A DNA stretch of 64,000 nucleotides from Halorhabdus tiamatea SARL4B (GCF_000470655.1 NC_021913.1:186001-250000); one strand, 5' to 3'. Numbered from the stretch's first letter, positions 24,883 through 33,877 are shown. Numbers and translations: made by a program. The notes: generated from the sequence alone by a model not told the origin.

Positions 24883-25104
24883 TCAATCGTCTTCTGCGCG
24901 AATTTCGCTGGCCCGATCTTTGAGCCGGCGAAGAATCGGGATCCGTTGCTGATTCGCATTCTCGTAGGCGACGCAGGCTCGCAGCGTCTCCATGTCATGA
25001 ATCGTCGCGATACCAGCATTGATGAGTCGGGTATTTGGCGGTTCGAGACGCTGTTTCGGTGTGAGACCGTCTGATTCGACGGATAGATCTGACGAATCGC
25101 TCAT
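24883..25104 (-). CDS. hypothetical small protein (73 aa)
   Basis: MSDSSDLSVESDGLTPKQRL... then NTRLINAGIATIHDMETLRACVAYENANQQRIPILRRLKDRASEIRAEDD. A helical protein with no recognised domain. The frame remains open upstream over the next gene, but the ATG at 25104 follows leader copy 6 by 6 nt. Confidence 0.55.
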   Translation of the reverse strand: MSDSSDLSVESDGLTPKQRLEPPNTRLINAGIATIHDMETLRACVAYENANQQRIPILRRLKDRASEIRAEDD

Positions 25105-25110
25105 TTTTGT

Positions 25111-25141
25111 TCGCCTCCGCTCTCTCAAGGCGGCAACAAAC
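25111..25141 (-). promoter_or_regulatory. hairpin leader, copy 6
   Basis: Minus strand: GTTTGTTGCCGCCTTGAGAG then AGCGGAGGCG. Same plan as the others, with a different stem and AGCGGAGGCG in place of the GGGGTGCGG arm. Confidence 0.6.
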
Positions 25142-25177
25142 AGCGGCCAGGCCCCTCCCAGTCGAAGAAATCCCTTG

Positions 25178-25849
25178 TCAGAACTCCACGTCAGTTTGGC
25201 GGTAGTTCGCGTCAGTGTCGACGCTGTCGTACATATGGCCGAGCATGTCGAGCGCTGACTGGAAGTGCGCGTAGTGCTCGTTTGCGAACGCCACAGTTTC
25301 TTCGAGTGGGATGACAGGCCGTCCGTCGACCCTCTCGGCCTCGATCTGTGGCCGCGGCTTGAGTACCACCTGTATCGAACCATCGAGGTCGGCAGCAGGC
25401 AGGCGTTCTTCCGCAGTCGGGATTTCGAACCGATCGAAGAACGCCGTCCAGGCATCGAGGTCAGACTCGTGGACGGCGATGAACAGCGGATAGTCCTCTG
25501 GGTCGCGAGCGACCTGGTAGCCACCGCGAGTCCAGACGTAGACCGCATCGATGCCAGTGTATGCATACTCCATCCCCGCGAACTGCGGGAGGACATAGGC
25601 TTCTGAGATCGACGGTGGCGAGATGTCCGCTGACGCTGTCAGGAACTCGAGACCGGCGTCTCGGAGCGTCTGATCGATGAGATGAAGCCCATCGTCGTAC
25701 GCGACGTATCCCGCCTCCTCGAGGCTATTCACGACGCGACGGATCGTCTCCCGGTTCTCGTCGATCTTCCGCGCGACGCCTGAGATAGAATCGCCCGGAT
25801 CAAGCGCGAGGATAACCTTGAGTTCCTTCTCACCGCACACTTCGTACAT
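25178..25849 (-). CDS. HTH protein, orphan paralogue of the AbiEi-like antitoxin
   Basis: 223 residues from MYEVCGEKELKVILALDPGD. Winged helix ISGVARKIDENRETIRRVVNSLEEAGYVAYDDGLHL, then the same C-terminal domain as the 18107 gene (AYVLPQFAGMEYAYTGIDAVYVWTRGGYQVARDPEDYPLFI). No nucleotidyltransferase lies next to it, so it may be a free regulator or a solitary antitoxin. An inverted repeat AATAGT...ACTATT (25873-25893) lies 24 bp upstream. Confidence 0.72.
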   Translation of the reverse strand: MYEVCGEKELKVILALDPGDSISGVARKIDENRETIRRVVNSLEEAGYVAYDDGLHLIDQTLRDAGLEFLTASADISPPSISEAYVLPQFAGMEYAYTGIDAVYVWTRGGYQVARDPEDYPLFIAVHESDLDAWTAFFDRFEIPTAEERLPAADLDGSIQVVLKPRPQIEAERVDGRPVIPLEETVAFANEHYAHFQSALDMLGHMYDSVDTDANYRQTDVEF

Positions 25850-25872
25850 CCTGCGGCTACACAATTCTGTGC

Positions 25873-25893
25873 AATAGTCAAAAAAGTACTATT
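25873..25893. promoter_or_regulatory. inverted repeat in the orphan antitoxin promoter
   Basis: AATAGT-N9-ACTATT upstream of the ATG at 25849, over an A-rich core that may be the TATA region. Possible self-regulation. Confidence 0.4.
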
Positions 25894-26167
25894 CGTGTGG
25901 GTCGGCTGGCTGGATCTGGCGAGTGTCCTCAGCGAGGTCGTGGATATACTCGCGGAGGGTTTCCATATCCTCGCGGGCGTCTTCGAGCGTCTTACCCTTC
26001 ACTTTGGCCGTGATCTTGTCTTGATCGCGGGTGCCAGTACCGCGAGTGAGTTTGACGGTGAGTGAGACGCCGACATCGCTTCGCTCGACGTACTCGGTTG
26101 GCACCTGACGCTCACGGTTCTGTTGCGATTCTGAGTCCGCACGAGGCTGCTGAGTGTGTTCTGACAT
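25889..26167 (-). CDS. hypothetical small protein, DUF7389-like
   Basis: 92 residues. N-terminus disordered (Gln/Arg-rich), then VGVSLTVKLTRGTGTRDQDKITAKVKGKTLEDAREDMETLREYIHDLAEDTRQIQP, a beta-beta-beta-helix shape. Frequent on haloarchaeal plasmids; the DUF number is from memory. 19 bp after the 26187 gene, hence in its operon. Confidence 0.65.
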   Translation of the reverse strand: MSEHTQQPRADSESQQNRERQVPTEYVERSDVGVSLTVKLTRGTGTRDQDKITAKVKGKTLEDAREDMETLREYIHDLAEDTRQIQPADPHE

Positions 26168-26186
26168 TGATTGCGCTCTGTGATCG

Positions 26187-26591
26187 TTAGTTGACGGACG
26201 GTGCGACTGGATCGTCGACTATCTCACGAAGGGTTGCATCTATCTCGTGTCCGGTGAGTCGCCAGCAGCCGTCAGGTCCTGTACACTCTAGCTGGCTCAC
26301 CACTTCGGTCTTGAACGCCTTGTACTCCCCCAGTGCCACCTCCTCATTGTCAGTGTAATCGAGCAGAAGGGCGAGTGCGAGTTGGGCCGGCCCGCTGCCG
26401 CCATATCCCCATTCAAAGCCCGAAGGACTGTGATTCGCCAGCTCGAGACTCCGCTCTGGGGTGAGCTTTTCTTGATCCGATTGCTTCTCGACGATGGCGC
26501 GGCCTCGACGACGGTAACCGACGTAGATGACGTCGGGATCAGCCGAGGTCCGTGACTGTACGAGCGAACGTGGGTCGCTGATTCCACTCAT
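26187..26591 (-). CDS. DUF6166-type protein (paralogue 2)
   Basis: 134 residues, the short form. Shares ANHSPSGFEWGYGGSGPAQLALALLLDYTDNEEVALGEYKAFKTEVVSQL and CWRLTGHEIDATL with the 23687 gene. Leader copy 7 lies about 30 nt upstream. Confidence 0.72.
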   Translation of the reverse strand: MSGISDPRSLVQSRTSADPDVIYVGYRRRGRAIVEKQSDQEKLTPERSLELANHSPSGFEWGYGGSGPAQLALALLLDYTDNEEVALGEYKAFKTEVVSQLECTGPDGCWRLTGHEIDATLREIVDDPVAPSVN

Positions 26592-26620
26592 TGTTTGGTT
26601 CGCGGGAGGCTCGTTTGATC

Positions 26621-26651
26621 ACCCCCGCACCCCTCTCAGGGGCGATAAACA
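26621..26651 (-). promoter_or_regulatory. hairpin leader, copy 7 (DUF6166 gene 2)
   Basis: Minus strand: GTTTATCGCCCCTGAGAGGG then GTGCGGGGGT. A clear representative of the family: TATA-like box, CGCCCC/GGGGTG stem, TGAGA loop. Confidence 0.75.
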
Positions 26652-26867
26652 CTACCAGTCCAGAATCGTCCTTGAGATACAACGGATCAGCTACCCACCA
26701 GAACTGCCGAAGACTATTCATCCATCAGCCGTACTCAACGCGCCAAGGGTCGGATCACCTGGTTTGCTCTACGGGAAATGGGGTTGCCCAGACCATCTCC
26801 TGCTGGAAGAGTCGCTGTAAACACGGGAGTCCCGAACGTTAACTACCGGGGAAGCACACGTCTATGT

Positions 26868-27545
26868 ATGACAATTACGACTGAGTTTTCCCTCAGTTCA
26901 CCGTCTCTCCCGCTGGTCAGTATCACTGAGAGACTCCCACCGGACCAAATTGAGTGCGTCCACGGACTCTGTTTCGAGCAGGACGCCCGGATGTTTATCG
27001 TCAAAATTGATTCCGAGATTAACGTCTCAGAAGCCGACTTGGAAGCGCTGGACGAAGTCCAAGAGGCGACAACGATCGGCTACGCGGGCGAGCAAACCGT
27101 CCACAACCTTACGATAGACCTCGCCGACGCGATCTCGGAAGTATTCAGTGGGGGCAGTTCCGTAGCGGCCAAACTCGAGCCGACCGTCGTCACACCGGAC
27201 GGATGGTACGAGAGGAAAGTGTACAAGGACCGTGATGCGTTCATGGAGTCCCGGACCCGCTGTGAGAACTACGGGATTTCGCTCGACCTTATTTCGATGA
27301 CCTCCACTTCCGCTGCATCGGACGATGCTATCCCGTTTGGGTTGACTGAACGGCAATACGAGGCGCTGACACTCGCTCTCTCTCGTGGCTACTACGAGAG
27401 CCCACGCCAGACCTCGACTGAGGAGCTCGCTACGGAACTCGGCATCTCACAACCCTCGCTCTCGAGACTCCTCAGGCGGGGTGAGCGTCAGCTACTCTCT
27501 TCGGCACTCCAAACACAGGAGCACTTAAACACGGTTTCCAATTAG
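26868..27545 (+). CDS. bat-type HTH_10 transcriptional regulator
   Basis: 225 residues from MTITTEFSLSSPSLPL. The C-terminal HTH_10 domain reads FGLTERQYEALTLALSRGYYESPRQTSTEELATELGISQPSLSRLLRRGERQLL, typical of bacterio-opsin activator proteins. The N-terminal half is a sensory domain of unknown ligand. It heads the block of oxidoreductases downstream and may control them. Confidence 0.85.
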   Translation: MTITTEFSLSSPSLPLVSITERLPPDQIECVHGLCFEQDARMFIVKIDSEINVSEADLEALDEVQEATTIGYAGEQTVHNLTIDLADAISEVFSGGSSVAAKLEPTVVTPDGWYERKVYKDRDAFMESRTRCENYGISLDLISMTSTSAASDDAIPFGLTERQYEALTLALSRGYYESPRQTSTEELATELGISQPSLSRLLRRGERQLLSSALQTQEHLNTVSN

Positions 27546-27597
27546 CACCGTCGCTATCTGGCCGTAGTCCCTCTGATTTTGTAGACAGAGACCTACT

Positions 27598-28449
27598 ATG
27601 AAGACAGTTGAACTCAACAACGGTGTAGAGATGCCGATTCTCGGATTCGGCACGTATCAAATCGAGGACCTCGACGAGTGCGAACGAAGTGTTTCGGAAG
27701 CCCTCGAAACAGGGTATCGACTCATCGATACTGCGGCGTCGTATGAGAACGAGGAGGCGGTCGGGCGGGCAATCGAGAAGAGCGACGTGCCGCGAGACGA
27801 GGTGTTCGTTACGTCAAAACTCTGGGTGCAGGACACCGGCTACGAGGCTACGTTGGACGCGTTCGAGCGATCGTTGGACCGACTGGGCCTCGACTACCTC
27901 GACCTGTTTCTGATTCATCAGCCCTACGGCGACGTCCACTGTTCGTGGCAGGCTATGGAAGACCTCTACGAGGACGGCAAGATCAGGGCCATTGGAGTCA
28001 GCAACTTCCACCCCGACCGGGTGATGGACCTCATGGTCCACAACGATGTCGTCCCAGCCGTCAATCAGATCGAGACGCATCCCTTCTACCAGCGAACCGA
28101 GGATGCAGCATTCCTCGAGGAACACGGCATCCAACACGAGTCGTGGGGGCCGTTCGCCGAAGGCCAGAACAACATCTTCGAGCACGACGTGCTGACCACG
28201 ATTGGGGACCGCCACGGTAAATCCGCTGCACAGGTGACACTGCGATGGCTCATTCAGCGCGACATCGTCGCTATTCCGAAGTCGGTCCACGCCGACCGGA
28301 TCGCCGAGAACTTCGAGGTCTTCGACTTCGAACTCACCAAGGAGGAAATGGAGACGATCGCCGAACTAAACGAGGGCGAAAGCCAGTTCTTCGACCACCG
28401 AGACCCGGAGATGGTGAAGTGGTTGGGGGAGGCTGAACGGGACACGTGA
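27598..28449 (+). CDS. aldo/keto reductase (DkgA-like)
   Basis: 283 residues. NADPH-dependent reduction of aldehydes or ketones. The tetrad is visible: Asp in RLIDTAASY, Tyr in [11 protein letters not shown], Lys in VTSKLWV and His in FLIHQPYGD. Also the family blocks IGVSNF and QIETHPFYQ. Length is normal for the AKR5-like group. 52 bp after the regulator. Confidence 0.92.
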   Translation: MKTVELNNGVEMPILGFGTYQIEDLDECERSVSEALETGYRLIDTAASYENEEAVGRAIEKSDVPRDEVFVTSKLWVQDTGYEATLDAFERSLDRLGLDYLDLFLIHQPYGDVHCSWQAMEDLYEDGKIRAIGVSNFHPDRVMDLMVHNDVVPAVNQIETHPFYQRTEDAAFLEEHGIQHESWGPFAEGQNNIFEHDVLTTIGDRHGKSAAQVTLRWLIQRDIVAIPKSVHADRIAENFEVFDFELTKEEMETIAELNEGESQFFDHRDPEMVKWLGEAERDT

Positions 28450-28605
28450 GCTGATCTGAGCGCTCTCTCTACGTGACCTAACCGTCTCTCAGACGCGATC
28501 TCCGGTATCCCCTTCGCCACTTCAGAGACGACGGGAGTTAAATACGGTTTCCAGATAGCATCGAAGTCTTGGATATCAAACCCGCAATTCGCATACGTAC
28601 AAAAT

Positions 28606-28986
28606 ATGGATGTGACAAACGTTCCGTCCGCTGATAGAGAAGAATCCGATCACCCGGTCCAAGTGACGACGGCGCTCGTTTCGGATGGTGTTTCGAGCGA
28701 GTTCGACGGGAATACCGTCCGCTCGGTGGAAGTTACGTTCCGACCGGGAGAACGAACCAAATTCCACACGCATGCTGGCGTACAGGTGTTGTACGTCACT
28801 GAAGGCGAAGGAATCGTCGCGACCCGCAACGGAGAACGTGAGGTCTCGGAGGGCGACCTGATCGTCTTCGAGCCTGATGAAGAGCACTGGCACGGGAACA
28901 CACGGAATGCCGATTCGCCGTTCAGCCACCTCGCCTTCATGGCTGAACCGGATGGATCTGAAGTAACTGCCCTCGAAGAACCATAA
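28606..28986 (+). CDS. cupin-domain protein
   Basis: 126 residues. Cupin motif 1 is FRPGERTKFHTHAGVQVLYVTEGEG and motif 2 is EGDLIVFEPDEEHWHGN; the His/Glu residues could bind a metal. It ends 2 bp before the next reductase, so the two form one operon. Substrate unknown. Confidence 0.85.
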   Translation: MDVTNVPSADREESDHPVQVTTALVSDGVSSEFDGNTVRSVEVTFRPGERTKFHTHAGVQVLYVTEGEGIVATRNGEREVSEGDLIVFEPDEEHWHGNTRNADSPFSHLAFMAEPDGSEVTALEEP

Positions 28987-28988
28987 CC

Positions 28989-30002
28989 ATGGAATACACG
29001 ACTCTCGGTTCGACCGGAATGGAGGTCAGCCGCATCTGTCTCGGCGGGATGAGTTTCGGCGTGAGCGACTTGCACGACTGGACGCTCGACGAGGAGGGCT
29101 CGCGCGAGATCATCGAACGCGCGATTGACCTCGGTATCAACTTCTTCGACACGGCCAACGCGTACTCGAACGGGGAGTCCGAGGAGATCATCGGGGACGT
29201 TCTCGGAGAGTACGACCGCGACGAACACGTCGTCGCCACGAAATGCTACTTCCCCACGAACCTCTTCTCCGATGCAGACGAACCACACCCGAACGCGTCG
29301 GGACTCTCCCGGAAGACTGTCGAGCAAGAACTGGAGAATTCGCTAGACCGACTGGGGATGGATACCATCGACCTCTACCAGATCCACCGGTGGGACTACG
29401 AGACACCCATCGAGCAAACGCTGCGTACCCTTGATGACGCAGTTCGACGCGGGAAGGTTCGATACATCGGCGCGTCGTCGATGTGGACTCACCAGTTCGC
29501 CGAGGCACTGTACACCAGCGATCACCTAGATCTTGAACCGTTCGTGACGATGCAGGACCACTACAACCTCGTCTACCGCGAAGGCGAGCGGGAGATGTTC
29601 CCCTTCTGCGAGAAAGAAGACATCGGCGTCATCCCGTGGAGTCCGCTCGCACAAGGATACCTCACCCGCCCCCACGAAGAGATGACGACGACGACCCGCG
29701 GCGAAGAGCTCACCGAGACGCACGAGGAATACCGGATGGGCGGCGGACCGGCCGTCAACGAGCGTGTCGAGGAACTCGCTGCGGAGAAGGGGGTGACGAT
29801 GGCACAGCTCTCGCTGGCGTGGTTACTCCACCAGGACGTCGTTGATGCGCCGATCGTCGGCACCACGAGCGTCGAACATCTCGAACAAGCCGTCGAAGCA
29901 CTCGATATCGACCTGACGGATTCAGAGCTAGAGTACTTGGAAGAACCGTACGAGCCCCTGCCGATTGCTGGCGCTCCTGTCCCTGGGTCGGAAGCCAACT
30001 AG
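28989..30002 (+). CDS. aldo/keto reductase
   Basis: 337 residues, the longer channel-subunit/YajO-like form. Asp and Tyr in FFDTANAYSNGESEEIIG, Lys in VATKCYFP, His in YQIHRWDYETP; nucleotide-binding end APIVGTTSVEHLEQAV. Starts MEYTTLGSTGMEVSRICLG. Confidence 0.92.
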   Translation: MEYTTLGSTGMEVSRICLGGMSFGVSDLHDWTLDEEGSREIIERAIDLGINFFDTANAYSNGESEEIIGDVLGEYDRDEHVVATKCYFPTNLFSDADEPHPNASGLSRKTVEQELENSLDRLGMDTIDLYQIHRWDYETPIEQTLRTLDDAVRRGKVRYIGASSMWTHQFAEALYTSDHLDLEPFVTMQDHYNLVYREGEREMFPFCEKEDIGVIPWSPLAQGYLTRPHEEMTTTTRGEELTETHEEYRMGGGPAVNERVEELAAEKGVTMAQLSLAWLLHQDVVDAPIVGTTSVEHLEQAVEALDIDLTDSELEYLEEPYEPLPIAGAPVPGSEAN

Positions 30003-30036
30003 CGCCTCAGTAATCTGAGGACTCAGTCACTCCACA

Positions 30037-30720
30037 ATGAGAGAGAATACCCTACGTACTTCGAACGATTCAGAGATCGATAGAACGAGTCGGCGAAAAC
30101 TGCTAGGGGCAGCTGCAGTGGCAGGCGGTGGCTTCCTTACGGGATGCATACACCAGAGCGGGTCCGAGACGGAAGCGCAGACTACCCCCTCCCAAACTGC
30201 GGATGAGAACAGCGTCCTGATCGTGTTTTTCTCTCGTACGGAAAACACTCAGGCTGTCGCTGAAATCATTCAGCAAGAAGTGGGTGGAGAGCTGTTCGAA
30301 GTGTTGCCGGCAGACCCGTACCCCGTCGATTACGACACGCTCGTCTCACAGGTAGACCAAGAAAACGAAGAGGGGTATACACCGCCTCTCCAATGCAACG
30401 TGGAGGATATCGAGGCGTATGACACCGTGTTTTTCGGTGCCCCGACGTGGGATATGCAGTTGCCACCGCCGATGAAGACCTTTCTGAATGAACACGATTT
30501 AGGCGGGAAAACTGTGGTCCCCTTCAATACGAATGGTGGGTATGGCGTCGGGAGTAGCTTTCAAACGATCGAAGATCGCTGTCCCGATGCCGACGTACGG
30601 GAGGGCTTCTCTACTCGGGGTGGGTTGGAGAGAGATGGTGTGTACTTGGCAATCCAAGACGATCGGAGAGAGGAAGTCAGGACGGAAGTGACGGACTGGT
30701 TACAGAGGATTCAGATGTAA
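30037..30720 (+). CDS. flavodoxin-domain lipoprotein, Tat-exported
   Basis: 227 residues. The N-terminus has twin arginines and a lipobox (SRRKLLGAAAVAGGGFLTGC), so it is likely exported by Tat and lipid-anchored at the Cys near 34. The flavodoxin fold follows: VLIVFFSRTENTQAVAEIIQ (phosphate loop), VFFGAPTWDMQLPPPMKTFL and TNGGYGVGSSF. It may pass electrons outside the membrane; partners unknown. Confidence 0.87.
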   Translation: MRENTLRTSNDSEIDRTSRRKLLGAAAVAGGGFLTGCIHQSGSETEAQTTPSQTADENSVLIVFFSRTENTQAVAEIIQQEVGGELFEVLPADPYPVDYDTLVSQVDQENEEGYTPPLQCNVEDIEAYDTVFFGAPTWDMQLPPPMKTFLNEHDLGGKTVVPFNTNGGYGVGSSFQTIEDRCPDADVREGFSTRGGLERDGVYLAIQDDRREEVRTEVTDWLQRIQM

Positions 30721-30740
30721 CCTCAGCCTTGCCGGTCCCG

Positions 30741-30772
30741 AGGCCGCACCCCTCTCAGGGGTTCAACAAACA
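30741..30772 (-). promoter_or_regulatory. hairpin leader, copy 8, orphan
   Basis: Minus strand: CTTGTTTGTTGAACCCCTGA then GAGGGGTGCGGCCTC. Well-formed, but it points into the 3' end of the flavodoxin gene and no minus-strand gene follows. It probably marks a lost gene. Confidence 0.65.
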
Positions 30773-30833
30773 AGACGGCGTAGCGTTCGGCAACGTATTT
30801 GGCAGTCGCAACGTACTGTCCACATAATTGAGG

Positions 30834-32198
30834 ATGGCTGTACTGGACGATCTCTCGGGGTTCGAGTTCGAGGACGTGATGGAGGACGTGTTCCGGAACC
30901 TCGGCTACGAGAACGTCCGCCAGGCCGACCGCACGGCTGACGAGGGTCGCGACGTCATCATGGAGGAGGTCGTCGACGGCACGCGGCGTGCGATCATCGT
31001 CGAGTGCAAGCACACGGGGACGGTCGGGCGGCCGGTCGTCCAGAAGCTCCACTCGGCGATCGCGACGTTCGACTTCGACGGCCCCAAACGCGGAATGGTC
31101 GTCACCACCGGCCGGTTCACGAATCCCGCCCAGGAGTACGCAAACCGACTCCAGCAGAACGACGATCCACATCCAATCGAGCTGCTCGATGGCGAGGACC
31201 TCCGGGAGATCGCCGACGAGATCGGCCTCGACCTCTACAACGGTCGCATCGAGATTCTCTGCGACGAGACGCTCCGCCCGTACGACCCTGCCGCCGACGT
31301 CGACGCGCCGGTCACGGAGGCGTTCCGCGACATCGAGAACATCGAAGCCGCCGACCTCCCAGAACCGCACTCATCGGTGACGTTCCGCCCGGTGGTCGCG
31401 GTCACCGCGGACACGAACGCCGTCTTCGAGACGTCGGTGGGCGTCATCCACCGGATCAACGACCGGACCCGATTCGTCGCCCACGCCGAACGCGGGCAGC
31501 CGCAGGTCGTCGACGAGGATGTCGCCACGCTGGTCACCGAGAACCTCCACGCGACGGTCGAACTCGACACCGAGCAGTTCGGAGAGGTGTTCGACGACGT
31601 CGAAGAGCGCCGTTTCGGGCAGACTCAAACGGAGTACAAGGAATGGGCCGTCGAGCGGCTCCAGCAGCACCACACAACGACGGTGACCTACACGGGCGAC
31701 AACAACGTCACGTACAACAAGACCTGTGAGCCGAACCGCTCGGACATCTCTGTCCAGTCGATCGAACCAGTGTACCTCCCTGAGGTTCGGCACACGACTG
31801 ACCTCCAGGAGTACACCTACCCCTACGAGTACTACGCGGCAGGTCCGTCACGAGTGACAGACGAGGATGGCATCCACCGCTGCGTCCATTGTGACACGAG
31901 CGGCCGCGACGAGATGTACACCTACTGTCCGAGCTGCGGGGCCATCGCCTGCTCCAGTCACATCAAAACGGAGCGGCTGGAAGGCGAGCCGGTCTGTACG
32001 GGCTGTGCGAGGACGGAACGGTTCGCGCTGAAGACGAAGTACTTCTACGACGAGGAAAACCTCGAAGCGTTCCGCGAGGAGTACGCCGCGATGCCGCTTC
32101 ACGAGAAGGCGATGGAGAACAAGTGGCTGGCCGGGGGAAGCGTTGTCGCGACGCTGCTGGTCGTCGTCGGCCTTCTCGTCATCGGCGGCATCATTTAG
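30834..32198 (+). CDS. Mrr-type restriction endonuclease with zinc ribbons and C-terminal membrane helix
   Basis: 454 residues from the ATG at 30834. The N-terminal 120 residues match the Mrr catalytic domain: FEDVMEDVFRNLGYENVRQADRTADEGRDVIM...AIIVECKHTGTVGRPVVQKLHSAI, with Asp and ExK in place. Around 350-400 two zinc knuckles occur (CVHCDTSGRDEMYTYCPSCGAIACSSH, CTGC). The end is a hydrophobic helix (GGSVVATLLVVVGLLVIGGII), which would anchor the nuclease in the membrane. Mrr enzymes cut modified DNA; the anchored form is unusual. Confidence 0.8.
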   Translation: MAVLDDLSGFEFEDVMEDVFRNLGYENVRQADRTADEGRDVIMEEVVDGTRRAIIVECKHTGTVGRPVVQKLHSAIATFDFDGPKRGMVVTTGRFTNPAQEYANRLQQNDDPHPIELLDGEDLREIADEIGLDLYNGRIEILCDETLRPYDPAADVDAPVTEAFRDIENIEAADLPEPHSSVTFRPVVAVTADTNAVFETSVGVIHRINDRTRFVAHAERGQPQVVDEDVATLVTENLHATVELDTEQFGEVFDDVEERRFGQTQTEYKEWAVERLQQHHTTTVTYTGDNNVTYNKTCEPNRSDISVQSIEPVYLPEVRHTTDLQEYTYPYEYYAAGPSRVTDEDGIHRCVHCDTSGRDEMYTYCPSCGAIACSSHIKTERLEGEPVCTGCARTERFALKTKYFYDEENLEAFREEYAAMPLHEKAMENKWLAGGSVVATLLVVVGLLVIGGII

Positions 32199-32211
32199 AC
32201 CGGTTGCGTTC

Positions 32212-32784
32212 TCACGCAGGCTCGGCGACCATTTCTTCGAGCGCGTGCTCAAGCGGGCCGTGGAACTGCCAGCTGGCCCGCTCGAAGGCTTCGTCGGTCG
32301 GCCCATCCCAGCGCGGGAAGGCGGAGTGACCACTCACCTTGACGGTCCACTCGGACGGCTCTTCGAACGGGTTCCGGGTCGGGAGCTCGACGACGTAGAG
32401 GTACTCCTCGTCGCCGTGGATGCCGTCGGCTGGGTTCTCGACGCCGTGTCCGAGCAGGAACATCGGCTGGTCGAGGTGCTCCATATTGTCCGGGTCGAGG
32501 AGATCCGAGGGTTGGTCAGCGTGGATGCTCCGATCACGCGCTTCGTCCACGTAGAGGGTCATCGTCGAGAGCGTGTCGAGGAACAGGAACTGGGCAGCGG
32601 CGTATGCAGGCCCGCGCTCTGTTCGTGTCTCGTCGAGCAACTCCTTCAGCTGGACAAGGTCACGGAGGACGCTGTCGGGATAGCCATCCGAGTGGCGGTA
32701 GATTTGTGCGATTCGGTCGGTATCGGACTGTTCGTCTGCGGGCTCGCTCCGTTGGATGAATCGGAGTTGACTTCGTGTCGACAT
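32212..32784 (-). CDS. hypothetical protein of haloarchaeal plasmids
   Basis: 190 residues: MSTRSQLRFIQRSEPADEQSDTDRIAQIYRHSDGYPDSVLRDLVQLKELLDETRTERGPAYAAAQFLFLD... with EYLYVVELPTRNPFEEPSEWTVKVSGHSAFPRWDG later. I have seen this type as a conserved plasmid protein, without function. Leader copy 9 precedes it. Confidence 0.65.
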   Translation of the reverse strand: MSTRSQLRFIQRSEPADEQSDTDRIAQIYRHSDGYPDSVLRDLVQLKELLDETRTERGPAYAAAQFLFLDTLSTMTLYVDEARDRSIHADQPSDLLDPDNMEHLDQPMFLLGHGVENPADGIHGDEEYLYVVELPTRNPFEEPSEWTVKVSGHSAFPRWDGPTDEAFERASWQFHGPLEHALEEMVAEPA

Positions 32785-32790
32785 CGATCA

Positions 32791-32836
32791 CCGCCGGCGC
32801 GTGTGCGCCGGCACCCATCGCCGGCGCAGAAACAAC
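32791..32836 (-). promoter_or_regulatory. hairpin leader, copy 9, with two alternative stems
   Basis: The minus strand has a GTTGTTTCTG box, then three GCCGGC-type blocks. The middle block can pair with either neighbour, so two mutually exclusive hairpins are possible. It ends 6 nt before the start at 32784. Confidence 0.65.
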
Positions 32837-32985
32837 TTCTCCTGAATCGAGTGGAGTCGCTGGAATCTCGCCGAATGGCTGTCACTGGACAACTTAAACC
32901 CGGTTAAAAATGGATTCCGAAATTCGCAAGATGGCAGTCGGGCGGGGTCCTTGCTCGGAAACTGATACTGTTCCAGCCCAAAGGT

Positions 32986-33855
32986 ATGCGTATGTCATCG
33001 GAGTCCGAGAGGAGCTCACCGCTCCCCGATCCGGATGAGATTGCCAGGCGGGCCGAACGGCAGCGTAGTCTGTACGAGGAAGCCGCCGAGAATCCAGACC
33101 GGGTGGTGCCAGCGATGTTCATTGAGGACTGCGCCCGGTGCGAAACGCTCGCCGACAAGCGGCGTCGTGAGGGCTTCTATAAACACTTCTATCGGACACT
33201 CCCCGATCGAGAGACGGCGAAGCTGTCCAGCGACGATCTCCCTGAGGAGATTCAGTCTGCTGCGCCTGTTCATCGTGCAATCGATGATACGACTCTCGAG
33301 GACGAGAGCGCTGACGTGGCCTCCGTCTCGGAGCTGTGGGAGCAGATCGGTACTGGTGAGCACCCGGGCAAGCTGTGTCAAGCTCCGCTGGTCCACTACA
33401 TCGACCGTGAGGACTGCTATATCCACGCAGAACCAACGCGGGTCGGCTTCAGCTATGGTCTCCCCGTGTTCGTGTACAAACGCCGGCAATCGGACAACCA
33501 CTACGGAGTCTTCTTCTCCAGTGAGAAGGCGTATCTGTGGCTCTGTGGGTGGATTCTGCACGCCAACGGATTCTTTGACCCGAAAGAGTTCATTCCATCA
33601 CTCTACTTCTTGAAGGCTTCGGACCCATCCACAGTTGCTCCTGAGTTGGTGTCCAAAACAGAAGATCTCGTGTTTCGTAACGGATTCCCCGGCGTAGATG
33701 CGCCCGAAATCACAGACCTGCCGGACGGGGTCAATCTGTACCAATTCCCGTACAGCAAGGACACGTATGCGGATCAGTTTGCTCGATGGCGCCGTCTCTA
33801 CTTCGACGAGCGAACCCCTCGTGGGTGCGGAGACTGCGACGTGTGTCGGGCGTAA
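32986..33855 (+). CDS. hypothetical protein
   Basis: 289 residues. Basic, helical N-terminal part with a CARCETLADKRRREGFYKHFYRTLPD segment, a middle part YIHAEPTRVGFSYGLPVFVYKRRQSDNHYGVFFSSEKAYLWLCGWILHANGFF, and a CGDCDVCRA end that could bind zinc. No family recognised. Confidence 0.55.
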   Translation: MRMSSESERSSPLPDPDEIARRAERQRSLYEEAAENPDRVVPAMFIEDCARCETLADKRRREGFYKHFYRTLPDRETAKLSSDDLPEEIQSAAPVHRAIDDTTLEDESADVASVSELWEQIGTGEHPGKLCQAPLVHYIDREDCYIHAEPTRVGFSYGLPVFVYKRRQSDNHYGVFFSSEKAYLWLCGWILHANGFFDPKEFIPSLYFLKASDPSTVAPELVSKTEDLVFRNGFPGVDAPEITDLPDGVNLYQFPYSKDTYADQFARWRRLYFDERTPRGCGDCDVCRA

Positions 33856-33877
33856 ATTCACCGCCTTAACGCGTGAC

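Noticed and set aside
32884-32908. AACTTAAACCCGGTTAAAAA as a further member of the TTAACCAACA family
   Set aside because: Half-sites and spacing differ; only short TTAA-type similarity.
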